Assembly: GCA_964389285.1 (NCBI GenBank)
Contig: CAYMCZ010000002.1
Span: forward strand, 186,001-250,000
Source of the DNA: Alectryocaccobium sp964389285
GTDB taxonomy: Bacteria; Bacillota; Clostridia; Lachnospirales; Lachnospiraceae
Reading direction: 5' to 3'
DNA length: 64,000 bases
Both the position numbers and the translations under genes were made by a program. Of this stretch, positions 1 through 8,598 are shown one piece after another; positions within the stretch are counted from its first letter, which is position 1, and the number at the start of each line of letters is the position of its first letter. The notes beneath the pieces were generated by a model. The model saw only the letters and a program-made list of their open reading frames with translations. It did no database searches and had not been told where the DNA came from.

Positions 1-2334
1 CGCATTTTCCGCCGCCCTCCAGTATTTCAGAAGATTGTTTTTTTCGAGTCGTATATCCCAGTGCTGACGTTCGCACATATACATATGCATCTTTGTGTCC
101 CAGATGCCGCAGTCATAGCATTTTTGAGCGAGCTCATCGCTTTCAAAAAGCTTTTCAAGATTATATTCCGCCGTCGCGAGATAACGTCTCTTTTTGTCGT
201 CTTCAAGCAGAATGCAGGCATTTTTACCGGTTATAACCGGAAATGCCACCATGTCCGATATGGGATAAGAATAGGTTTCTTTCAGCACCGGATAGCTTAC
301 AATGACGGAACGCATTTTTTTGTCGGTACAGGTAAGACGGCGGGTAAATAAAATATCCCACAGATAACCTGCCGTCTCGGCATCGTTTACATCGTTGAAA
401 TATTCGGAATAAAGAATTGCATAGTATTCGTTGATGCGCCGTTTCTGTAGCGATTTAATCGCAAAATCCAGTATGGCGGCGTCATAGTGGTTATACGTAG
501 CCGGATCTTCCCGTCTGTTTTTTACAACATAGGCGTAGAGCACCGCTTTTTTTCTCTCGCTCAGAGTATGAGTGTTTGAAAAATACAGCCTGACCGAAAG
601 CGGGATCGGCTCATCCGAGTCGTCCGGACGGGTTTCCATATAATATTCATAAAGCCTTGCGATCCTGATATCCTGCTCCACCGCTCTGGAGTACCATTTG
701 TAAAACTCCGGTGAAGCCGGCCTGTCTTTCATAATGTGACGGCATATTGCTTCAAGCAGATCTTTTTCCGGATATTTTTCATACCCTTCTGTCAGAATCC
801 TGTAATACGTCCCGTTAAAACTTTTAAGATTAGCTCCCAGAAAAGCACATCTTAACAGGACACTTTTCGTAAGCACTCCCTGTTTATGGGCAAACAGCAG
901 GACTTTGATGGTAAAAGGATCCAGTTTTCTTAAGATGGATTCCTGCTTCTCCATCACTTTCCATGCCCTCAGATACAGAAACGGGCTTCTGCATCCGCAT
1001 CTGTAGGCCGCTTCCAATTCGTCCATTCCGCTTAAGGTTATATAATTCTTTTTTTCCAGTTCATTCAGATAAAGCTCTAAAATCAGATAATTAGCCGGCT
1101 CCTGCTGATAAAACGCATAAAGCCGGGATGTAATGTCCCTCTCTTCTTCCGGCAGTATGCCCGCTTCTTTGGCCAGATACAAATATACAGCCTTTTGCCA
1201 GTATTCCGTGAGCTTTATTTCTCCGCTTTTTACGGGCCATAAAATTTCGGCCAGTCTTTTATTGTCTTCCTGACAAAGGGCGAGATAGGCTTCCGAAAAA
1301 AGGGTAAAGAAATCCTCTGTTTCGATCTTGATCTCGTCGATAAGCTGCTTTGTGGTCTCGTACCACGAACGATAATCTGTTTTTTTAAGTTTCAGCATCA
1401 GATAGTTTCTGAAAATGAGAAGCTTTCGTTTTTTACAGAAATTATCTGTTCCGAGCGGCTCCATTTCGTCTTCGGGTACAGCTTCTATTTCGAGGGTTAT
1501 CTCCTGATAAACCGTTTTTAAGATAATCTTGCCTCTTTTGCGTCTGTTGCCCAACTGTCTGCGGTTTAAAATAAACTCGAGGCCGAAGGATTTGCCTATA
1601 AAATCATCGGTTGTAATCTGGTTTTTTTCGACTTCTATGAAATCGCCCTGAGTGATAACCTCTATCCTGGTGTATCCCCAGGTGTTTCTGTTGATATAAA
1701 TCGTATCTTTAACAGAGCTTTTCAGAAGGAATTCGGTTCTCGGCTGCTTATCTGTCCTGATCGTTACCGGCTCTTTTTTGCCCGCAGCGATCAGGAATTC
1801 TTCGAGATGCTGGTATGTGACCGGGTTTTGGGAAAAAGCCCTGTAAACTGTCAGGTGCCGCCTGTCGCCGTCTTTCAGGAGCCTGTGGAAATTTTCATCG
1901 GTAAAAATCAAAAATGCCTTGCGATAATCGGAAGATGCCAGCTTTATGAAATCTTCGAACGTTTCAATACTTCCAAACGGTTTTTTTACGGTATCCGTAA
2001 TCTCCGCTTTCAACGGGATTTTTATCTCGCCCGCACTTGAAAGGATTGTAATGTTCCCTTCTATGACGCTTCCGTCCTCAAGCGCATAAGTATCCACGCC
2101 ATATGATATCAGACAGGAATTACCTTTGAACTCATCCTTATCCGTCACTATCCTCTGATGATCCGAATATACCGCACCCCTTATTTTTTTGCCGTCGGAA
2201 GCGCCTATCCGAAAGGTTCCGGTATATTGCTTGCCTTTTTCCAGAATAAGATCGATAGAGCTGACCGAGACTTTCAGCGGCGGTGAATCCAGATTGATTT
2301 TTTCTCTTAAAAGGCTGTCGATCCTTCTTTTCAA
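1..2334 (-). CDS. DUF5717-like large protein, C-terminus outside window
   Basis: An uninterrupted minus-strand frame of 778 codons runs from a TTG start at 2334 off the left edge, so the stop lies outside. The TTG is preceded by GGGGAGAAG at good spacing; the nearest upstream ATG opens only a 15-codon frame that stops just before it. The N-terminal 150 residues look beta-rich and are followed by long, charged, helical-repeat-like sequence with many Tyr/Leu/Glu, and no signal peptide or membrane segment. The opening (SSIDLILEKGKQYTGTF and onwards) resembles the DUF5717 family of very large Lachnospiraceae proteins, recalled from memory rather than searched. Function unknown. It follows trmL by about 100 bp on the same strand. 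Confidence 0.7.
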   Translation of the reverse strand, partial: MKRRIDSLLREKINLDSPPLKVSVSSIDLILEKGKQYTGTFRIGASDGKKIRGAVYSDHQRIVTDKDEFKGNSCLISYGVDTYALEDGSVIEGNITILSSAGEIKIPLKAEITDTVKKPFGSIETFEDFIKLASSDYRKAFLIFTDENFHRLLKDGDRRHLTVYRAFSQNPVTYQHLEEFLIAAGKKEPVTIRTDKQPRTEFLLKSSVKDTIYINRNTWGYTRIEVITQGDFIEVEKNQITTDDFIGKSFGLEFILNRRQLGNRRKRGKIILKTVYQEITLEIEAVPEDEMEPLGTDNFCKKRKLLIFRNYLMLKLKKTDYRSWYETTKQLIDEIKIETEDFFTLFSEAYLALCQEDNKRLAEILWPVKSGEIKLTEYWQKAVYLYLAKEAGILPEEERDITSRLYAFYQQEPANYLILELYLNELEKKNYITLSGMDELEAAYRCGCRSPFLYLRAWKVMEKQESILRKLDPFTIKVLLFAHKQGVLTKSVLLRCAFLGANLKSFNGTYYRILTEGYEKYPEKDLLEAICRHIMKDRPASPEFYKWYSRAVEQDIRIARLYEYYMETRPDDSDEPIPLSVRLYFSNTHTLSERKKAVLYAYVVKNRREDPATYNHYDAAILDFAIKSLQKRRINEYYAILYSEYFNDVNDAETAGYLWDILFTRRLTCTDKKMRSVIVSYPVLKETYSYPISDMVAFPVITGKNACILLEDDKKRRYLATAEYNLEKLFESDELAQKCYDCGIWDTKMHMYMCERQHWDIRLEKNNLLKYWRAAENA

Positions 2335-2431
2335 GTTACTCTTCTCCCCAACTGTTGTTTTTATTTTTCCCCTGTGTAACCATATATTTTAAAGACCCGC
2401 CTGCGAGTCCTTAGCGCCTGAGGCAGGATAT

Positions 2432-2896
2432 TTATCCGACTGAGTTAAAACCCGCCTGCCGCATCGCTTCGTATAAAACGATGGCGACCGAATTGCTGAG
2501 ATTCAAGGATCTTATTCCGCTTTTCATGGGAATCCTGACGGCGGTATCTTTATTGGAACGAAGAATGTCTTCCGGTATTCCCGCGCTCTCTCTGCCGAAC
2601 ATAATGTAACAGTCTTTTTCGTATCTGACTTCCGTATATAATTTAGCCGCCTTTGTAGAGGCGTAATAAATCCTGGCTTCGGGATTTTTATTTAAAAAAT
2701 CCGCATAATCGATATATTCCGTAACATCCAGCAACGGCCAGTAATCCATACCGGCTCTTTTCAGCGCCTTTTCGCCAATGCTGAACCCGAGAGGCCCGAT
2801 AAGATGCAGCCTCGCACCGGCGGCTACGCAGGTTCTGCCTATATTTCCGGTATTGGCGGGAATCTCCGGCTGATGCAAAACAATATTTATGGGCAT
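2432..2896 (-). CDS. trmL: tRNA (cytidine(34)-2'-O)-methyltransferase TrmL
   Basis: A SPOUT-class (SpoU/TrmH) 2'-O-methyltransferase that methylates the wobble ribose of certain leucine tRNAs using S-adenosylmethionine. The 154 residues are the normal length for TrmL, which is a single catalytic domain. Family motifs are visible: PANTGNIGRTC near residue 11, FGRESAGIPEDIL in the middle, and IRSLNLSNSVAIVLYEA at the C-terminus, which form the knotted cofactor site. The start at 2896 was chosen because AAAGGAGC precedes it and because MPINIVLHQPEIPANTGN is the family's usual beginning; a longer frame would overlap the upstream gene. It is the last tight member of the long minus-strand run. Confidence 0.93.
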   Translation of the reverse strand: MPINIVLHQPEIPANTGNIGRTCVAAGARLHLIGPLGFSIGEKALKRAGMDYWPLLDVTEYIDYADFLNKNPEARIYYASTKAAKLYTEVRYEKDCYIMFGRESAGIPEDILRSNKDTAVRIPMKSGIRSLNLSNSVAIVLYEAMRQAGFNSVG

Positions 2897-2915
2897 ATCC
2901 GCTCCTTTTACCGGC

Positions 2916-3917
2916 TCATCCGAGGTTCCTATAAAACCAGAAAATCGCATCCGCGGCCGGGCGGTTAAGACAGCCTGCGTCTTCACCGCTTCTTAAAATC
3001 TTTTCCCTTCCGGGGATAAGCGCGCCTAATACAGCAGCCTTAATACCTGATTTTTCAAGCGTTTTCACTGTCTCTTCGCCGTTTTTACAAACCGCGAGTA
3101 CGGCTCCTCCCGAAAGCAGCTCATAGGGATTAAGCGAAAAATATTCACAGATTTCAACCGTTTCCTGCGCTATCGGAATCTTTCTCATATCAACGTCAAG
3201 TCCCATGCCGAATATCGATGAAAGCTCCCACAACCCCGCGAGGACTCCTCCCTGTGCAAGTTCAATAATACAGACGCTTTCAGCCTCCGAAAGGATTTTC
3301 ATTTCCGCCGCAACAGAGATTCGGCTTTTAAAACTCTTTGCGGTATTTACGATATCCGGGTAGAATCTGGCGAGCAGCTCTTTTTCTTTTTCTGATGAAA
3401 TAATCGCCGTTCCTTCAAGAGCCGCGGCCTTTGTCATTACGATATCATAAGAAGACGCGGGATTAAATACCCTGCCGCAATCTTTTTTATTTAAAAGACC
3501 CGTACCCGTAACGCAGATCACGGGCCGCAGTACGGCATCGTTAACTTCGGCGTTCCCGCCAAGATAACGGAGGTTTAAAAGGCTGCACACATCCTTTATT
3601 TCGTCTGTCAGCTTTCTTAAGTCTTCTTCGAAAAAGCCTTCCGGGAGCATAATATCGGTCAGTATTTGGATGCGGCCCGCATCCCTTACCGCAAGATAAT
3701 TTGCAGCTCTGTGAACCGCGTAATAAGCAAGCTCTTCGATCGGGTCCGCGCTTAAAATCGATGAATGTATGACGCGCTCCCCGCTAAATAAATCGGTTGA
3801 GAAAGATTTTCCCGCAGGTGACGGCACGATATCCGCTCCGACACCGTGAACACGGTTTCGGATCGATCTTTTACGCACGATTTCAGTAATCCTGCCTTTT
3901 TGCAAAACGGTTTTCAT
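2916..3917 (-). CDS. AIR synthase (PurM/HypE)-like protein
   Basis: A 333-residue protein with the general layout of the PurM/HypE/ThiL superfamily: an N-terminal alpha/beta part (about residues 40-170, beginning with GADIVPSPAG and containing VICVTGTG) and a C-terminal AIRS-C-like part (from about 170) with the telltale stretch AQGGVLAGLWELSSIFGMG and then LLSGGAVLAV. It lacks the HypE C-terminal cysteine tail and a clear Asp-rich ATP/Mg site, so it is not a standard HypE, PurM or SelD. Substrate unknown. The gene follows the VanW gene by 14 bp; its ATG has only a weak GGGTGGCG ribosome site. A family call is reasonable; an enzymatic name is not. Confidence 0.65.
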   Translation of the reverse strand: MKTVLQKGRITEIVRKRSIRNRVHGVGADIVPSPAGKSFSTDLFSGERVIHSSILSADPIEELAYYAVHRAANYLAVRDAGRIQILTDIMLPEGFFEEDLRKLTDEIKDVCSLLNLRYLGGNAEVNDAVLRPVICVTGTGLLNKKDCGRVFNPASSYDIVMTKAAALEGTAIISSEKEKELLARFYPDIVNTAKSFKSRISVAAEMKILSEAESVCIIELAQGGVLAGLWELSSIFGMGLDVDMRKIPIAQETVEICEYFSLNPYELLSGGAVLAVCKNGEETVKTLEKSGIKAAVLGALIPGREKILRSGEDAGCLNRPAADAIFWFYRNLG

Positions 3918-3931
3918 TTCGCCACCCGTTA

Positions 3932-5419
3932 TCAGTTATCATCCGAATCATAGGATTTGTACTGAGCGGCTATACCCAGAAGCGTATCCGCGTCTTTTCT
4001 GGAGTATGCATCATCTATAAGCGCCATTACTTCAGGCGAGGCTCCGCCTATGCCGATAGTCACCGACCTGTTGCTTTTCACATATTCGCTTGAGTTGAGC
4101 TTATCCTTCGATACCTGCTCGCCGTTTACTTTCACGATCTTATAGGATATGGCTTCAATACCGGAATGTCCGCCCGTATCCTCATATTTGCCGAGCGGCA
4201 AACCGTCATCCAGATAAATGTCCGTCTCGTAAGGTTCTTCCGAAAGCACTTCGCTGACATACTCAACCGTCCTTGCCGGATCTCTTGTCTCATGACCGAT
4301 AATATTAAATACCACGGCGTCTCCCGAAACATATCCTTCTATGTAAATCGGAAGGTCGGTATTGTTTATGAATTTAAAGTCCTTTACGTCCTCCGCTATG
4401 GCGGCGTCAAGCGCCGGCTCGACATAGCCGACTATCATGGAATGCTGGCTTCTTTCCGTAACTTCAAGCTCCGCGGCAAGTACGGCATTATAGAGCGTCG
4501 TCGAAACCTGGCACACTCCGCCGCCGTATGTTTTGACTACGGCTCCCATCTCGTAAGAATTGGCCTCCTCATATCCGTTTTCCTCCGTAAAGGGCCCTAT
4601 TTTGGCTTCCGTGGAAAATTCTTCTCCGGGCATCAATACGGTTCCGTTTATCTTGCTTACGGCATTTACGATATTTGTTATCCTGCTCGAATATGCGGAG
4701 CCTGTCTCAAAAACAGTCACTCCGCGCCCCAGCAGATCTTTTACCTGTGAATATGTCTCATAATCTCCTTCTGCCGTATCTATATTCACCACGGCAGAGG
4801 CGCTCCCCGTGCCGCCGTACCATTCATTGTTCAGATAAGAGAAAAGCTTTGCGGTTGTGGCTTCCGTATCTATGTAAACTCCATCTACCTTGTCCGTAGG
4901 CATGACATTGCCGTTTCCGTCCGATGTGAGCGTCATATCGCGTCTCTCGACATTTAAAGCCGTAAGCTTGTTTTCCACCGCGTCTCTTATACCTTCCTCG
5001 CTAAAAGCAGGTTTTAATTCGAAAATGTTGTTTCCCGAAGTCTCTATATGTTTGCTTACCTTTAAGCGATCCCATACATTCCCGCCTTTTCCGAGTTTTA
5101 GAATATGACTTACTATCTCCGGATCCTGCTGATAAACTCCGAGATCCTCCGCCGTAAAATCCATGGACTGCGAACCCGCGGTAATGGTTATTACGCTTTC
5201 CTCATATTCGCTCATCTTAAGGGCGACGACCTCGTTCATTTCTTCTTCCGTCATCCCCTCCACACAATAATTTTCTATGAAAATGTCTTCTCTCGCGCTA
5301 TATCCTTCGGCAGCTTCGGCTCCCGTCGGAACCAGAGCACACAGCAGCACGGCCGCCGCCAAAGCAGCCGTACCCGCTTTTTTTATGCTGATTTTATTTT
5401 TTAAAAAGTTCTTTTTCAT
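3932..5419 (-). CDS. VanW family cell-wall protein with peptidoglycan-binding-like N-domain
   Basis: A 495-residue exported protein. Residues 1-36 form a Lys-rich signal peptide ending in an Ala-rich cleavage region. About 40-225 resemble the repeated PG_binding_4-type domain that usually precedes VanW, and about 230-370 are the VanW domain, recognised by RITNIVNAVSKINGTVLMPG, GGGVCQVSTTLYNA and the run of Glu/Ser/His around RSQHSMIVGYVEPA. The remaining tail looks G5-like (KIVKVNGEQVSKDKL). VanW proteins are linked to the cell surface and glycopeptide-resistance loci, but their biochemical role is unclear. Its ATG overlaps the stop of nth by 4 bp, so the two are probably translationally coupled. 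Confidence 0.88.
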   Translation of the reverse strand: MKKNFLKNKISIKKAGTAALAAAVLLCALVPTGAEAAEGYSAREDIFIENYCVEGMTEEEMNEVVALKMSEYEESVITITAGSQSMDFTAEDLGVYQQDPEIVSHILKLGKGGNVWDRLKVSKHIETSGNNIFELKPAFSEEGIRDAVENKLTALNVERRDMTLTSDGNGNVMPTDKVDGVYIDTEATTAKLFSYLNNEWYGGTGSASAVVNIDTAEGDYETYSQVKDLLGRGVTVFETGSAYSSRITNIVNAVSKINGTVLMPGEEFSTEAKIGPFTEENGYEEANSYEMGAVVKTYGGGVCQVSTTLYNAVLAAELEVTERSQHSMIVGYVEPALDAAIAEDVKDFKFINNTDLPIYIEGYVSGDAVVFNIIGHETRDPARTVEYVSEVLSEEPYETDIYLDDGLPLGKYEDTGGHSGIEAISYKIVKVNGEQVSKDKLNSSEYVKSNRSVTIGIGGASPEVMALIDDAYSRKDADTLLGIAAQYKSYDSDDN

Positions 5420-6048
5420 TTTGAATTAAACTCCACGCAGTAATCCGTCAGGAAACACTGTCCGCATTTCGGATTTCTGGCAGTACATATCTCCCGGCCA
5501 AATGTGATTATCTGCATATTATACAATATCCAATGGTCTTTAGGCAAAACTTTCATAAGTTCATATTCGATCTTAACCGGATCCTCATGTTTTGTAAAGC
5601 CGAGCCTTTTCGAGATTCGTTTGACATGGGTATCTACGACTATGCTCGGATCATTGAACACGTTTCCCCTGATAACGTTGGCCGTCTTCCTGCCCACGCC
5701 GGGCAGAGCCGTAAGCTCTTCTATGGTATGCGGAACTTTTCCACCGTATTTTTCGCAAAGATTTTCGGCGCAGGCTATTATGTTTTTCGCCTTATTATGA
5801 TAAAATCCCGTCTGGTAGATATCCTGCTCCAGCTCTTTTATGTCTGCCTTTGCAAACGCCGCCATGTCAGGGTATTTTTTAAACAGATTTTCGGTAACCT
5901 TATTTACCCTCGCGTCCGTACACTGAGCACTCAGCATCGTCGCGACAAGAAGCTGTTCCGGCGTCCCGTAATTCAGATGACAAATGGCGTCAGTCCCGTA
6001 TTTTTCATCAAGTCTGTCCAGTATTTTTTCTGTTCTGAGCTTCGACAT
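5416..6048 (-). CDS. nth: endonuclease III (DNA glycosylase/AP lyase)
   Basis: Base-excision repair glycosylase that removes oxidised pyrimidines and cleaves at the abasic site. The 210 residues match the usual length. The helix-hairpin-helix LPGVGRKTANVI starts at residue 115 with the catalytic lysine at 121; the catalytic aspartate is D139 in VVDTHV. The C-terminal 4Fe-4S cluster has the complete ligand pattern C188-x6-C195-x2-C198-x5-C204. It sits between a nucleotidyltransferase (7 bp upstream) and VanW (4-bp overlap) in the same run, a context that does not suggest dedicated repair control. Confidence 0.97.
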   Translation of the reverse strand: MSKLRTEKILDRLDEKYGTDAICHLNYGTPEQLLVATMLSAQCTDARVNKVTENLFKKYPDMAAFAKADIKELEQDIYQTGFYHNKAKNIIACAENLCEKYGGKVPHTIEELTALPGVGRKTANVIRGNVFNDPSIVVDTHVKRISKRLGFTKHEDPVKIEYELMKVLPKDHWILYNMQIITFGREICTARNPKCGQCFLTDYCVEFNSK

Positions 6049-6054
6049 TAACTT

Positions 6055-6948
6055 TTACCATACTACTTTTTTCAGCGCCTGCTGCAGTGCCGGCTTATCT
6101 TCTTTATAAGTAATTCCGTACCATTCGTCAGGCGTCGAAAGCACTTTTACCTTTGCTTTTCCCTCTTTTCTGACTTCGTCCACCACAAACGGAAGGAAGT
6201 ATTCGCATTTCATGGGATTTTCTTTTAAACCCTTGTCGAGAAACGGCTTAAAACGTTCGTCCAGCTCTTTTAAAAAGTCCGCCGTAAATCCCCAGAAATT
6301 CATTGATACGAAAGTTCCGGCAGGTATGAAATGCCATGTGCTTCCGTCGTCTTCGGTATAAGCCGCCCCTCCTTCTCTTTTCGCCACTTTCGTGCGCTCG
6401 GTAATTTCGGTCAGATAACCCTCGTCATCCGTCATGCAGATGCCGCGTGATACCGTCCCGTTTTCCGTAACGGTGTTTTCTATATTATAGGCTACGCAGC
6501 CGTAACATTTCTGATCGTTTTCCGGCTTTCGGGTGAGAAAATCAAAAATCAGCTTAAACGCATTTTCGCCGTAATAATCGTCCGCGTTTATAACCACAAA
6601 CGGCTCGTCCGTAATCATGTTTCTGATGGACCTTACGGCATGTCCCGTACCGAGCGGTTTTATCCTGTCGGCCGGAATAACATATCCTTCCGGCACGTCT
6701 TCAAGCGACTGAAAGGCAAACCTGTAGTTTATCGTGCCTTCTATACGCTTTCCGACGGTAGACCTGAAAGCTTCTTCCATTTCGCTTTTTATAATAAAGA
6801 TAACATCTTCAAAACCCGCTTTTGCCGCGTCATGAACGGAATAATCCAGAATCACACGCCCCTGTTCGTCTATCGGATCCATCTGCTTAAGGCCGCCGTA
6901 TCGGCTTCCCATGCCTGCAGCCATAACTACAAGTACCGGTTTTTTCAT
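6055..6948 (-). CDS. sugar-nucleotidyltransferase-like protein
   Basis: A 297-residue NTP-transferase-fold protein. The nucleotide-binding loop is at residues 7-22 (VVMAAGMGSRYGGLKQ), a variant of the GxGxRxxxxxPK signature, and the metal-binding aspartate is in FVVINADDYYG near residue 120. A second acidic motif near the C-terminus (TPDEWYGITYKED) is typical of the subgroup. Such proteins couple sugar-1-phosphates to nucleotides, but the substrate cannot be read from the sequence. GGAGGTG precedes the ATG. The gene lies 15 bp downstream of the ABC-F gene and 6 bp before nth, and wall-related neighbours (LTA-synthase-like, VanW) would fit envelope sugar metabolism. Confidence 0.8.
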   Translation of the reverse strand: MKKPVLVVMAAGMGSRYGGLKQMDPIDEQGRVILDYSVHDAAKAGFEDVIFIIKSEMEEAFRSTVGKRIEGTINYRFAFQSLEDVPEGYVIPADRIKPLGTGHAVRSIRNMITDEPFVVINADDYYGENAFKLIFDFLTRKPENDQKCYGCVAYNIENTVTENGTVSRGICMTDDEGYLTEITERTKVAKREGGAAYTEDDGSTWHFIPAGTFVSMNFWGFTADFLKELDERFKPFLDKGLKENPMKCEYFLPFVVDEVRKEGKAKVKVLSTPDEWYGITYKEDKPALQQALKKVVW

Positions 6949-6963
6949 AGGGCACCTCCGGTT

Positions 6964-8598
6964 TTATGTCTCGTCTTCTTCTTTAAATGTGTAAACCTGA
7001 CGTTTTCTCGCTTCTTCGTTTGAAGCCAGATATTCGTCATAAGTAGTGATCTTGTCGATCAGTTTCCCGTCGGGAGTTATTTCCATGATTCTGTTTGCCG
7101 TAGTCTGCACAAACTGGTGGTCATGGCAGGTAAAAAGCACGACCCCCGGGAATTTTATAAGACCGTTATTCAGTGCCGTTATGGCTTCCATGTCAAGGTG
7201 ATTTGTCGGCTCGTCCAGAATCAGGATATTTGAACCTGAAATCATCATTTTGGAAAGAAGGCATCTTACCTTCTCTCCTCCGGAAAGCACTTTGACTTTT
7301 TTCACGCCGTCCTCTCCCGCGAAAAGCATCCTGCCGAGAAAACCCCTGACATATGTTACGTCTTTATTTTCAGAGAATTGCGTGAGCCATTCGGCTATAT
7401 TGAGATCGGAATCAAATTCCTGCGAATAATCTTTGGGGAAATATGCCTGAGATGTGGTAACTCCCCATTTGTAAAATCCGCTGTCCGGCTCCATGTTTCC
7501 GGAAATAATTTTGAAAAACGTGGTGATCGCAAGCTCGTTGCCTCCCACAAAGGCTACCTTGTCTTCTCGCCCGAGCGTAAATGAAATATCGTCAAGCACC
7601 TTAACGCCGTCTATGGTCTTGGAAAGGTTTTCCACCTGCAGTACTTCGTTTCCTATAGAACGATTCGGTCTGAAATCTATATACGGATATTTTCTGCTGG
7701 ACGGTTTGATCTCGTCAAGCTGAATTTTTTCAAGCGCTTTTTTTCTGGAGGTTGCCTGCTTTGATTTGGATGCGTTTGCCGAAAATCTGGAAATAAATTC
7801 CTGCAGCTCTTTTATCTTTTCTTCTTTTTTCTTGTTGGCCTCTTTCATCTGCTTGACAAGAAGCTGGCTGGATTCAAACCAGAAATCATAGTTGCCGGCA
7901 TAAAGCTGAATCTTTCCGTAATCAATATCCGCAATCTGCGTACATACTTTGTTCAGGAAATAACGGTCATGAGATACAACTATGACGGTGTTTTCAAAAT
8001 TTATTAAGAATTCTTCCAGCCACGCTATGGCATCCAGGTCGAGGTGGTTTGTCGGCTCGTCCAAAAGCAGTACGTCGGGATTGCCGAAAAGAGCTCTCGC
8101 AAGCAGGATCTTGACCTTCTGCGGACCCGTAAGATCGCCCACCATGCTGTAATGATATTCGTTTTCTATTCCGAGACCGTTCAGAAGACTTTCCGCATCG
8201 GCCTCCGCTTCCCAGCCGTTCATTTCGGCAAATTCGGCTTCCAGCTCGCTGGCTCTTCTGCCGTCCTCATCCGTAAAATCCTCTTTCGCGTAAAGAGCGT
8301 CTTTTTCGTTCATTATATCCCAGAGGCGCATATTTCCCATGATGACAGTGTCTATGACGGTCCTGTCATCATATTTGAAATGATCCTGTTCCAGAAAAGA
8401 GAGCCTTGCGCCCGGGGACATTATCACCTCGCCCTTCGTGGGCTCTATCTCGCCGGAAAGCACGCGCAGAAAAGTAGATTTTCCGGCACCGTTTGCTCCG
8501 ATCACTCCGTAACAGTTTCCCTCGGTAAATTTTATGTTCACATCTTCAAAAAGAGCTTTTTTCCCGAGTCTCAATGTAATATTGCTGGCTGCTATCAT
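6964..8598 (-). CDS. ABC-F ATPase, YbiT/YkpA-like, with one degenerate ATP site
   Basis: A soluble protein of 544 residues with two ATPase domains and no membrane segments, as in ribosome-associated ABC-F translation factors. Domain 1 has Walker A GANGAGKS (34-41) and Walker B LLLDEPTNHLD (D180, E181), but its signature is LTGPQ (156-160) instead of LSGGQ. A charged linker (about 245-300) is the P-site-tRNA interaction region of the family. Domain 2 has a good signature LSGGE (438-442) and Walker B (D462, E463), but its Walker A reads GGNELAITT, with isoleucine 358 at the lysine position. Both defects fall in the same composite site. The gene overlaps the upstream sulfatase by 4 bp. Confidence 0.93.
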   Translation of the reverse strand: MIAASNITLRLGKKALFEDVNIKFTEGNCYGVIGANGAGKSTFLRVLSGEIEPTKGEVIMSPGARLSFLEQDHFKYDDRTVIDTVIMGNMRLWDIMNEKDALYAKEDFTDEDGRRASELEAEFAEMNGWEAEADAESLLNGLGIENEYHYSMVGDLTGPQKVKILLARALFGNPDVLLLDEPTNHLDLDAIAWLEEFLINFENTVIVVSHDRYFLNKVCTQIADIDYGKIQLYAGNYDFWFESSQLLVKQMKEANKKKEEKIKELQEFISRFSANASKSKQATSRKKALEKIQLDEIKPSSRKYPYIDFRPNRSIGNEVLQVENLSKTIDGVKVLDDISFTLGREDKVAFVGGNELAITTFFKIISGNMEPDSGFYKWGVTTSQAYFPKDYSQEFDSDLNIAEWLTQFSENKDVTYVRGFLGRMLFAGEDGVKKVKVLSGGEKVRCLLSKMMISGSNILILDEPTNHLDMEAITALNNGLIKFPGVVLFTCHDHQFVQTTANRIMEITPDGKLIDKITTYDEYLASNEEARKRQVYTFKEEDET

